23,999 nt of DNA, taken from JANNWF01 sp041675805. GTDB lineage: Bacteria; Pseudomonadota; Gammaproteobacteria; Xanthomonadales; Xanthomonadaceae. Positions 8,155-19,300 of the stretch are shown here, one piece after another (positions within the stretch are counted from its first letter, which is position 1; every line of letters begins with the position of its first letter). Under the pieces are notes generated by a model. That model saw nothing but the letters and a program-made list of their open reading frames with translations, was not told where the DNA came from and did not search any database. Made by a program: the position numbers and the translations under genes. Location of the stretch: assembly GCA_041675805.1 (NCBI GenBank), contig JBAYTD010000027.1, positions 1-23,999 of the forward strand. Direction: 5' to 3'.

Positions 8155-8175
8155 GGCCGCCCTGCGCGGCCTTTT
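8155..8175 (+). terminator. Terminator-like stem-loop in the secA leader
   Basis: Perfect 6-bp stem GGCCGC/GCGGCC with a five-base loop, followed directly by TTTT (8172-8175). It lies 163 bp after the M23 stop and 50 bp before secA. It could end the M23 transcript or act as an attenuator if the secA promoter lies upstream of it. A weak -10-like TAAACT at 8129-8134 just upstream makes the second option possible. Confidence 0.45.
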
Positions 8176-8224
8176 CGTCTGTCTTTCCTCCCGGCGCCCG
8201 GCGCCGCGTCCAATCGGAACCCTT

Positions 8225-10960
<2,736 letters not shown>

Positions 10961-10969
<9 letters not shown>

Positions 10970-10989
10970 AGCCAAGGGCTTCAGGCCAA
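10961..10989 (+). terminator. 13-bp hairpin across the secA stop codon
   Basis: Arms TTGGCCTGAAGCC (10961-10973) and GGCTTCAGGCCAA (10977-10989) are perfect reverse complements around AAG. The secA TGA (10967-10969) is inside the left arm. No T-run follows; instead a heptad repeat begins at the next base. It may stop or stabilise the secA transcript, or be part of the mobile repeat that follows. Confidence 0.55.
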
Positions 10990-11087
10990 GGGAATCGGGA
11001 GTCGGGAATGGGGAATCGTGACAGCGAGGATCTGCAAACCCGCCGCGCCCCGCTCCAACCATTCCCGATTCCCGATTCCCCATTCCC
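10990..11087. repeat. Inverted heptad repeat (4 + 4 units) between secA and the Nudix gene
   Basis: The left arm (10990-11017) is four abutting 7-base units of the form GGGAATC, with variants GGGAGTC and GGGAATG. The right arm (11060-11087) is four abutting units in reverse orientation, CATTCCC and GATTCCC. The arms match at 24 of 28 positions and flank a 42-base centre, so the transcript can fold into a long imperfect hairpin. Strings like this are familiar to me from xanthomonad genomes, though I cannot confirm that here. The start codon of the next gene falls in the third unit. Confidence 0.8.
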
Positions 11088-12024
11088 GGTTCTCAACGTC
11101 ACCGCCGCCGTCCTGCGCGATTCGCGTGGGCGCATTCTGTTGGCGCAGCGACCGGTCGGGCGCGAGTTGGCCGGGTTGTGGGAGTTTCCCGGCGGCAAGG
11201 TGGAGGCGGGGGAAACGCCGGAACAGGCGTTGGCGCGCGAGCTGCACGAGGAGCTGGGCATCGTCCTGCGCGGCAGTCGGCCGTTGATCGATCTGCCGCA
11301 CGCCGACGCGCAGCGGCGCATCCTGCTGCATGTGCGCGAGGTGTCGGCCTACGACGGCCAGCCGCAGGGCCGGGAGGGCCAGGCGCTGGCCTGGGTGGCA
11401 CCGGAATGGCTGAGCGACTACCCGATGCCGGACGCCGATCGCCCGGTGCCGGCGGCGTTGTTGCAGCCGAGCCTTTACGCCATCAGCCCGGCCTTGGCCG
11501 TCGAGGATTTCCTGCCGGCACTGGCGCGGGCGCTGGACGCCGGTCTGCTGCGCGTGCAACTGCGTCTGCCGCTGTCCTCGGCGCAGCAGACCCGGCAACT
11601 GGCCGGCGCGGCGCTGGCCATGTGTCGCCCCCATCGCGCCGACCTGCTGCTCAACAGTGCCTTGCCCGACGCCCCGCGCATCGCCGCCGAACTGGGCTGC
11701 GGCCTGCATCTGACCGCCGCCGACGCGCGCGCGCTCGATGCCCGCCCAAACCTCGGCCTGGTCGCTGCTTCCTGCCACGACGCCGTGGAACTGGCGCAGG
11801 CGCAGCGCCTGGGTTGCGACTTCGCCGTGCTCGGCCCGCTGCGGCCGACGCCCTCGCATCCGGACGCCAGCGTGCTCGGCTGGGACGGCTTCGCCCACCT
11901 TCGCGCCGGAACCTGGCTGCCGCTGTACGCCCTCGGCGGCATGCACCGCGCCGACCTCGACCTCGCCCGCCGCCACGGCGCGCAGGGCGTCGCCGGCATC
12001 GGCGATTTCTGGCCCGAAGGCTGA
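11008..12024 (+). CDS. Nudix (MutT-like) hydrolase fused to a ThiE-like domain
   Basis: A 338-residue two-domain protein. The Nudix domain covers about residues 30-155 with an intact Nudix box from GKVEAGE to EELGI; MutT-type enzymes clean 8-oxo-dGTP from the nucleotide pool. The C-terminal domain (about 165-335) has the spacing of a thiamine-phosphate synthase TIM barrel, with VLGPLRPTPSHP, PLYALGGM and GVAGIGDFW, but the usual LINDR-type and GQ motifs are replaced (LLNSA, GLHLTA). It may therefore not make thiamine phosphate. Such fusions are known in proteobacteria. No ATG, GTG or TTG exists in frame between 11008 and the Nudix fold, so ATG 11008, inside the heptad repeat, is the likely start; GGGAG six bases before it can act as ribosome binding site. 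The gene converges on dusB, 3 bp apart. Confidence 0.85.
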   Translation: MGNRDSEDLQTRRAPLQPFPIPDSPFPVLNVTAAVLRDSRGRILLAQRPVGRELAGLWEFPGGKVEAGETPEQALARELHEELGIVLRGSRPLIDLPHADAQRRILLHVREVSAYDGQPQGREGQALAWVAPEWLSDYPMPDADRPVPAALLQPSLYAISPALAVEDFLPALARALDAGLLRVQLRLPLSSAQQTRQLAGAALAMCRPHRADLLLNSALPDAPRIAAELGCGLHLTAADARALDARPNLGLVAASCHDAVELAQAQRLGCDFAVLGPLRPTPSHPDASVLGWDGFAHLRAGTWLPLYALGGMHRADLDLARRHGAQGVAGIGDFWPEG

Positions 12025-12027
12025 TCC

Positions 12028-13026
12028 TCAGGCCGCGTCCGCCCAGCGAACGGCATCGCCATCGGCGAGACTGGCGAAGTAATCGGCGGTGATGCGGCGC
12101 TGCTCGGCCGCGTTGACGGCCTGGTTAACCAGGGCGCGGAAGGCGTCGCCGCCGGGCCGCGCCTTGGCGTACCAGCCCAGGTGCTTGCGGGCGATGCGCA
12201 CGCCGCTGGCTTCGCCGTGGAAGGCATGCAGCGCGTCCAGATGACCGAGCAGGATGCTGCCGACCTCGTCCGGCCCCGGCTCGGGCAGCAGGGTGCCGCT
12301 GCGCAGGTAATGGGCGATCTCGCGGAAGATCCATGGTCGTCCCTGCGCGGCGCGGCCGATCATCAGGCCATCGGCTCCGGTCGCGGCCAAAACCGCCGTC
12401 GCCTTGTGCGGGGAGTCGATGTCGCCGTTGGCGAATACCGGGATGCGCACCGCGCGCTTGATCGCCGCGATGGTGTCGTACTCGGCCTGGCCGGTGTAGT
12501 GCTGGTCGCGGGTGCGGCCGTGCACGGCCAGCGCGGCGATGCCGCAGTCCTCCGCGATGCGGGCGATGGCAAGGCCGTTGCGCTGGCCGGCGTCCCAGCC
12601 GGTGCGGATCTTCAGGGTCACCGGCACCTCGACGGCGGCCGTCACGGCAGCAAGGATGCGCCCAACCAGCGCCTCGTCCTGCATCAGCGCCGAGCCGGCC
12701 CAGACGTTGCAGACCTTCTTTGCCGGGCAGCCCATGTTGATGTCGATGATCTGCGCGCCGTGGCCGACGTTGTGGCGCGCCGCCTCGGCCAGCAGCACCG
12801 GGTCGGCCCCGGCGATCTGCACGCTGACCGGGGCCGGCTCGCCGTCATGGTCCATCCGCCGCCGGCTTATTTCGGTCCGCCACAGGCGCGGGTCGCTGTG
12901 CGTCATCTCCGACACCGCATGTCCCGCGCCGAGCTGCTTGCAAAGCTGCCGGAACGGCTTGTCGGTGACGCCGGCCATCGGTGCCAAGGCCAGCGGCGGG
13001 TCGAGCAGGTAGGGGCCGATGCGCAT
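12028..13026 (-). CDS. dusB: tRNA-dihydrouridine synthase DusB
   Basis: FMN- and NADPH-dependent enzyme that reduces specific uridines in the tRNA D-loop. It has 332 residues. An N-terminal TIM barrel begins IGPYLLDPPLALAPMAGVTD. DINMGCPAKKVCN (about residues 98-110) carries the catalytic Cys. Also present are KIRTGWD, VHGRTRDQHYTG, FANGDIDSP and MIGRAAQGRPWIF for FMN and tRNA binding. The wording of these motifs is DusB-type rather than DusA or DusC. The ATG at 13026 is preceded by a TACAAT box only 8 bases away, so the transcript may be leaderless. In many gammaproteobacteria dusB is followed by fis; here its 3' end abuts the convergent Nudix gene and no fis is present. Confidence 0.95.
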   Translation of the reverse strand: MRIGPYLLDPPLALAPMAGVTDKPFRQLCKQLGAGHAVSEMTHSDPRLWRTEISRRRMDHDGEPAPVSVQIAGADPVLLAEAARHNVGHGAQIIDINMGCPAKKVCNVWAGSALMQDEALVGRILAAVTAAVEVPVTLKIRTGWDAGQRNGLAIARIAEDCGIAALAVHGRTRDQHYTGQAEYDTIAAIKRAVRIPVFANGDIDSPHKATAVLAATGADGLMIGRAAQGRPWIFREIAHYLRSGTLLPEPGPDEVGSILLGHLDALHAFHGEASGVRIARKHLGWYAKARPGGDAFRALVNQAVNAAEQRRITADYFASLADGDAVRWADAA

Positions 13027-13034
13027 GGTGCGGC

Positions 13035-13040
13035 ATTGTA
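13035..13040 (-). promoter_or_regulatory. -10 box of dusB (TACAAT)
   Basis: On the minus strand TACAAT matches the sigma-70 -10 consensus at 5 of 6 positions and ends 8 bases before the dusB ATG. Transcription would then begin at or next to the start codon, giving a leaderless or nearly leaderless mRNA. No good -35 box is seen at 16-18 bases. Confidence 0.4.
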
Positions 13041-13097
13041 CGGCCTGAATATCACCGTGCCTCAGTGCCGCGCACGCGAAGCGAAACCCATCCCGAT

Positions 13098-14339
13098 TCA
13101 GAACACCGGTGCCAAGCCCACCACCGCGCCACCACAGTAGCGCTCCATGCCGGTAGGAAGCGGCGTGAGGCGAAGCAATTGGATGCTGTCTGGTGCTTCC
13201 CAGGCAGGGTCTTCCGGCACGATGCGGTCCAGTCTCACCTGCTGACAGTCGATGAATAGGAGACGGGCAGTGCCCCACAGTGTGGTCTCGACCCGCTCCG
13301 GGTTCTCCGGCGATGCGAATATGCCGCCATGGGCCGAGTACAGGGTGAATTCGGCCGATGTACCGGCTTGACCCACGGGCGCAACTCCGGTCAGGAATAT
13401 GGGCTGCCCGGAACCATCGGGCAGATAGGTGTACCAGGCGAAGGAAGCTCGCCGGTTTTCCCAGTCGCCGAAAACCTCGATGGTCACGCCTTCTCCGTCA
13501 AACCGGGGAGAGTAGTAGGTTCCGTTGAATCCGCCGTGTGGCCCTGAAACCACACGCAGCCGACCGATCAGGAAGTCCGGGCGAGTGAAATCGTTGTACT
13601 CGGGCTTGTAGTCGTATTGCCTGGGCTGGTTGTTGTGGTTCATGTATTCACCCTGGGCACCGAGTATCCGCACTGGTGTGGCGTCCGGGTTCCCCTGCGA
13701 GCCGTTGAAACCGGGGTGGCGATGAACGGGCTCGTCAGTGGGAATCCGGTTGCCATCGAATCGGTAGGAGTGATCCAGGCAGGGGAGATCGGTTTCGTTG
13801 TTCTCGAATCTTCCGGCATCCATGACTTCGCTGCCGTAGATCTCGATGATCAGAGGCCCGGTGAAATTGCCGTTCTCATCGAATATTTCGATGGGCACTT
13901 CATTGGCGATGAAGGCGTCGTCGGAGGGGCACAGGCTGAAGTAGTAGCTCAGGTAACGATGCTTGTCCGGCTCGGCTGTGTGCGCGGGCATGCCATACCA
14001 ATACTGATTTCCACCATTAAGAGTATTTCCGTCTGCAACAAAGCGCCCGATGCGGGCGTCGGGATCGGCCTGGAGGAAACGATCGCCGATCGAGCCTGCG
14101 GGAAACGGCTCACCTTCGCGGTAGATTCGATGTGACCCGTCATGAAAGGCAAAGAACTTGCTGTCATCGCCAAAGCCATAAAATAAAACTGGATTATCTT
14201 CGGATGACGGTAAATTCCGCAGATCCTCGAACTCGACGATCAAATTTTGCGCGGAGACGGTCGATGTCTGGGCGGCAGCATCGCCAAGCCAGGGTAGAAA
14301 AGCCAGCAACATGAATGATGTGCGGAAATATGTGTTCAT
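13098..14339 (-). CDS. Secreted spondin-N-like protein with C-terminal beta domain
   Basis: A 413-residue exported protein. A signal peptide (residues 1-23) is likely cut at AAA-Q. Residues about 31-190 resemble a spondin-N domain: HDGSHRIYREGEPFPAG, then a YLSYYFSLCPSDDAFIAN segment and MDAGRFENNETD, parallel to the SNDAF and DAG-E-N motifs of that family, which is also found in bacterial secreted proteins. Residues about 268-375 match a recurrent module of gammaproteobacterial secreted proteins, with a G-[TL]YYSP start, AWYTYLPDGSGQPIFLTG, then WGTARLLFIDC. The ATG at 14339 has AGGAG upstream; a frame extending to 14381 overlaps the preceding gene. It lies 32 bp downstream of the S8 protease stop, so probably in one transcript. 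Role unknown: adhesion, calcium binding or a protease partner are guesses. G+C is lower than in the housekeeping genes. Confidence 0.75.
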   Translation of the reverse strand: MNTYFRTSFMLLAFLPWLGDAAAQTSTVSAQNLIVEFEDLRNLPSSEDNPVLFYGFGDDSKFFAFHDGSHRIYREGEPFPAGSIGDRFLQADPDARIGRFVADGNTLNGGNQYWYGMPAHTAEPDKHRYLSYYFSLCPSDDAFIANEVPIEIFDENGNFTGPLIIEIYGSEVMDAGRFENNETDLPCLDHSYRFDGNRIPTDEPVHRHPGFNGSQGNPDATPVRILGAQGEYMNHNNQPRQYDYKPEYNDFTRPDFLIGRLRVVSGPHGGFNGTYYSPRFDGEGVTIEVFGDWENRRASFAWYTYLPDGSGQPIFLTGVAPVGQAGTSAEFTLYSAHGGIFASPENPERVETTLWGTARLLFIDCQQVRLDRIVPEDPAWEAPDSIQLLRLTPLPTGMERYCGGAVVGLAPVF

Positions 14340-14371
14340 GGGATAGCTCCTTGGAATAACGGCGTTCAATT

Positions 14372-16158
14372 TCACAGGCAATAATTCAGTGGATCAGCTT
14401 TTTTATTTCCATTTTTCCAGGCGCTGCAGGAAACTGTATTGCAGGCGCGGACCCGATAGAACCTGGTGCTACTTACGTCCACGGAATAACTGGTATTAGT
14501 GCCAAAATATATGAGCTCACTGGGCGAATAACTGGAGTTAGGAGAGGATTCCAGTTGATATTCTGTGCTGCCGGTTACGGCGGGCCAATAAAGATCGTAT
14601 AATCCGTGGCAGTATTGTTGCTCAACGGAGAGGGATGCTGGTATGCTGGGGGCGGTCGGCGGGTTCATTGCCGCACTCAGATTAATAAATGGCTTGGTAT
14701 AATTTGTCCCAAATTGCTCGAAACTGATGTCGTTGCCCGTCAACTTCAATAGATCCCTCAAGCTTGTCGGTGTGACGTTGCCGTAGTGGTGACGAAGAAG
14801 TGCTATGGCACCCGAAACATGTGCGGTAGCCATAGATGTTCCATAAAGCTGGAAGTAAGAACAATTTGTTGACGGAAATGCAGACCACGTGGCTTCGTGA
14901 TAGGTATGGCCGAAGTAATCGAGGCATGTGGTGAAATGCGTGTTCGAAGATGAACCGGCGGGTGCAAGGAGATCCAGTATTCCAGCAGCATTGGAATACC
15001 CTGCGAAAGTTTGACTTTTCTGTGTTGCTCCAACGCTTATTACATCGGGCATGCAGGCAGGCGCGCCAATTTTGTTTGCGTGCGTGGAATGTTCTCCTGA
15101 ATTCCCGGCCCCTGCAACGACAGCCACACCTGACTTCGTGAGTAGCCAGGCTGCAAGGTTGACGGCTGGCCATGAGTTGCCGCATGCTGATGATGAAAAG
15201 CTGGCAGGACTTGTATCCAGGACGAAGCTCATATTTACCGCTGCCACATTATGGGTTGTGACAATTGAAAGTATGTATCCGAGCGCGCTGGCAACATCGG
15301 CCTCCGAGAAACTGAAATCATTGGTCCCTTGTTGTGAAACAGCCTGGACTGATATCAAATCTGCTCCCACAGCTACCCCTTTGAGTGGTGGAATCGGGCT
15401 TGCTGGGGTGACCGAGGCGCCTGCTGCGATGCCTGCGACGTGACTTCCATGTTGCGGAAGGCCTGCGCAATTATTGATACATGGCTCACCTGCCCCAGTC
15501 GCGGTGGAACCTGAAGGCAGGCTTCCCGCACATAGTGGCGTGAAGCTGGGCGCAGGGGTTGAAAAACACCCTTCGGCTACGATCTTACCAGTGAACATGG
15601 GGTGCGCCTTGGCAACGCCCGTGTCGATAATTGCGATGCTGTAGCCACTTCCCGTGTAAGCCAAGCTATGCATATCGTCTGCATGAATCAACGGAACGGT
15701 ATCATTGAGCAGTGGTTTTCCATAGCTTTCGGTATTGATTGAAATGACGGACGGGTCATTCAATATCTGATCGAGTAAAAAACTGTCGGCGGTCAGTGCC
15801 ATGAAGGGAAGACCGACAATGGATTGAAAATAATAATCTCCCTCGCCCAGCGCATGACGCGCGAAGGTTTCTCGAAAGGCTTGTTTGGCGCTCTCAACCT
15901 CGGTTGCCCAAGTCTCGGTAGGCGGTGAGTCTGTTCGCAGCCCGACGATCAGGCGTTGTGGTCCCCGCTGGGCAGTCCGCAGGCGCAGCGCTTGCGCTGC
16001 AATTTCAGGATCAATCCAGGGCAAGGCTTCCCGTGTCAGGACGATGCGTTCCGAACTGGCAGCCAACGAAATGCTTCTTCGGAGGGTTGCAGTGATGGTG
16101 TGGCAAGGGATGCGCAACTGATGAATGACAGTGCCAGCGCGAGGTATGCAAGACGCAT
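14372..16158 (-). CDS. Secreted S8 (subtilisin-like) protease, signal peptide out of frame
   Basis: Exported serine protease. The body has an I9-like propeptide region (RLIVGLRT onward, ending near YGKPLL). The catalytic triad is Asp in AIIDTGV (about 15623), His in HGSHVAG, and Ser in YGTSMATAHVSG, with an oxyanion Asn in AGAGNSG. A C-terminal fibronectin-III-like domain follows. A good start exists at ATG 16158, with GGAG upstream and a signal peptide starting MRLAYLALALSF, but that frame stops at 16036-16038 after 40 codons. The body lies in the frame one base away. Joining them needs one added base (or two removed) between about 16040 and 16100. Either the gene is broken, or the assembly lost a base. 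The body frame alone is open to 16225 but lacks a plausible start and export signal. The gene is visibly low in G+C. The spondin-like gene follows after 32 bp. Confidence 0.75.
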
Positions 16159-16188
16159 GGTGGAGGTCTCCATCAATTTCCACTGCTG

Positions 16189-16223
16189 GGGCAGGGATGC
16201 CGCATGGAAGCCCATTCCTGCCC
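16189..16223. repeat. Imperfect dyad in the S8 protease leader
   Basis: Arms GGGCAGGGATG (16189-16199) and CATTCCTGCCC (16213-16223) pair at 10 of 11 positions around 13 bases. It lies between the candidate -35 box and the start of the protease gene, so it could be an operator or an mRNA hairpin. Seen directly; role inferred. Confidence 0.35.
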
Positions 16224-16232
16224 ATGTGTCAA
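16204..16232 (-). promoter_or_regulatory. Candidate promoter of the S8 protease
   Basis: On the minus strand a perfect TTGACA -35 box (16232-16227) is followed after 17 bases by TTCCAT (16209-16204), a poor -10 at 3 of 6. It lies about 45 bases upstream of the ATG at 16158. The exact -35 is notable in G+C-rich DNA, but the weak -10 keeps confidence low. Confidence 0.3.
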
Positions 16233-16337
16233 CCTTATGATCTGGTCCTGCTTGCGTGCTCCGGCTCGGTCAGTGCCATCAAGTATCCCCCCAACAGGGG
16301 TAGTGAAAGGCACCGTGACAGGTTGATTGCCAGCACC

Positions 16338-19300
16338 TCAGGGCGCCGCCTCGAATCCGTCGGCGAAGATGTCGTCATCGGGGGTGGGCGGCGCGGCGCC
16401 GCAGGCGCTGACTTCGATGTCGTCCACGGTCCAGCCATCGGGCGAGCGGCCGACGCTGCCGTCGGTGCCGACGCGCCAGCGCAGTTGCACGCTTTGCCCA
16501 GCGTAGGCGGCCAGATCGACGACGTTGAGCGTCCAGGCGCGCGGATCGCCGCACCAGGCCTGACGGCTGTTGAGCGGATTGCTGGACGCGCTGATGGCAC
16601 CGTCGTAGGGCTGGGTCAGCAGCGCAGCGGCGGGAACCTGATTCCAGATGCTGCCGCCATCGCTGCTGATTTCGAGGATGCCGCCGTCATAGCAGCCGCC
16701 GGCGCTGCGGCTTTCCATGCTTTGCCGATTGTGGAAGCGCAGGCTCAGCGACTGCGCGTCGGCCGGCAGTTCAATGACCGGCGACACCAGGCGCTGGTCG
16801 GAGACGGCACCCAGGTCGATGGCGTGCACGGCGTTGCCGCCGGAACCGGGGCTGGCGTAGCTGGTGGAAATCGCCCAGGTGGATGATCCGCTGCTGCCGG
16901 TGGTGCTGAACCCGCCCAGGCCGCTGCTGAAGTCCTCGGCGAACAGGGTCGTCGGACTGGTGCCGATGCCGCAGTCGCCGGGCGCGGCCAGGGTGCTGAA
17001 GCTGCGCACTTCGGACGCTTCGCCGCCACAGGCGTTGGCGCTGTCCACGCGCCAGTAGTAGGTCGTACTGGTGTCCAGCGCCGGGGCGACGACGAGGCTG
17101 GTGGAGATCGTGGTCTCGTCCAGCAACAGATCCTCGAACTTTGCATCGCGGGCCAGCCGCACGCGATATTCCAGCGCACCCGGTACGGCGGCCCATTCCA
17201 GCGTCGGCGTGGCGGAGACATCGACGGCATCCGCCGCCGGTGCGACCAGCGCGGCGGCGGTCGGCGCGGCGGCGGAAATCGCCAGCGTCAGGCCGGTGAC
17301 GCGGGTCTGCGTGCCGTCGCTGCCTTCGATCTGGATGGCATGGACGCCGGCCGGCGCGGTATCGGTGCCGGCCAGAACCAGCGCGCTGCTGCCGGGCGTC
17401 GGCGTGACCGTGCCCGGCGTGAACCAAGCGGCGACGCTGCCGGGCAGGCCGCTGGCGCTCAGCGTGACCGGGTCGGTGAAGCCGCCGAAGGCGTTGACGG
17501 TGATCGTGCTGAAGGCGTCGTCCGGGGCGCAGACGCTGAGCGCGGACGGCTCGGCGGAGAGGGCGAAGCCGGGGCCGGCCAGGCAGTTGTAGCAGGCGAT
17601 GGCGAAGTCCTGCGCCGGCGCGCCGGGCGAATGCGGGTTGAGCGCATCGGCGGCGATGTTGAAGGCGTCCACGGTCAAGGTGACCGCGCCGCCGTGCTGG
17701 GCCGGGCTGAGGAATACGCCTTCCAGGTTGTTGCGCTCGTCCGCGCTGCCGCCGGTGGCCGACCAGCCATCGCTGCCGATGACGTTGCCCAGGTATGCCT
17801 TGCCGCCGCTTTCCACCTTCAGGTCGAGGTTGTTGACCCAGGCCGGCGCGGTGCCGCCTTTGCCGTGGCCGGGGGCGTCGGTCCAGGCCAGCATGATGCG
17901 CATCGGCTGGCTCGGGTCGGCGGCGCTGAAGGATTGCGTCCAGCTTTGCCCGGAGGCGGTGAAGACTTCTTCCTGATCGAACAGATGGACCGCCTGCGGC
18001 GGGTTGATGACGGCGTCGAGGTCGAGCCGGCCGTAACCCTGGAAGCGGTCCGGGCGATGGCCCATGACGCGGTTGTCGGCATCACGAAAGCCCTGCAGAT
18101 TCATCGCCACGGCGGTGAACGCGGCCTTGACCAGGGCCGGGCTGGGCGTGCGGCCCTCGTTCTGCGCGCGGTATTGCTCGATGAACAGGGCGACCGCTCC
18201 GGTCACCACCGGCGAGGCCATCGAGGTGCCGCACATCATTTCGTAGGCGCTGGTGTTGCCGTTGCTGGCGCTGTCGGTGGAGCAGCCCGGCGCGACGATG
18301 TGCGGGATGCGGCGGCCGTCGCAGGCATTGCCGTGGGCGGAGTTGGCAGAGATGTTGAAGATGGTCGAGAGCTGCGTGCCGCTGCCGTTCTGCAGCGAGG
18401 TGGAGCCGACTGCGAACAGGTTCTTGGCCTCGTCAGGCGAGGCCACCGAGGCCGGCGCACAGGCACCGCCGCTGTCGCCATTGCCGTTCATGATCGACCA
18501 TACCGGCAGTACCGGCTGCTGGCCGGGCTGATCGGCCAGCGCGTCGCGGGCGATGATGTCGATCTGCCGGGTCGGGATGTCGTAGCCCTGCGGTGTCGTG
18601 GTCGGCCCCCAGGAGTTGTTGGTCAGCACCGCGCCGCTGAGCGCGGACTCGCGGTAGATGGTCAGCATGCCGTTGGCGACCATGCCGCCGGTGCCGCTGC
18701 TGAGGAAGGCGTTGTAGCGCTGCGAGATGATGTTGGCCCCGGGGGCAACGCCCTGGCCGCGCAGGAAGCCGTTGCGCATCGCTCCGCTGGCACCGGTGCC
18801 GGCGACGGCGGCGGCGACGTGGGTGCCATGCGCGCTGGTGGCGCTCATGCACGTGGTCTGCGCGGCACCGGCGTTGACGCAGGGCAGCGCGCGGCCGATC
18901 AGGTCCTGATGCGAGACCAGCGAGCCGCCGTCGACGATGCCGGCCACCACGCCGCTGCCGTCGTAGCCGCTGCCGGCCAGCCAGTCCTCGTAGCCGGGGA
19001 CGATGGTGTAGGACGGCGCGCCGCCGTAGGCACCGACCACCGACTGCTGGCTCATCTCGCCGCGCAGTGCTTCCTCGGCGCTGATCGGGGTGATCGTCTG
19101 CACGGTGTAAATGCCCGGCACGGCGGCAAGGTCGGCCAGGCGGTCGCCCGCCAGATCAAGCTGGATCACGCCGAAATGACGGTCGACCACGTCGTGCAGG
19201 GCGATGGTGCCGCCCAGCGCCTCGATGGCGGCGGTCAGCCCGGCGAGGTCGGTGTGGCGGCTGAACATCGCCATCGTCTGCCGGCGCTCGGCGTCGAGGC

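Noticed and set aside
12028..13278. dusB starting upstream at 13278
   Set aside because: The added residues overlap the spondin-like gene and do not resemble DusB; the family N-terminus begins exactly at ATG 13026.
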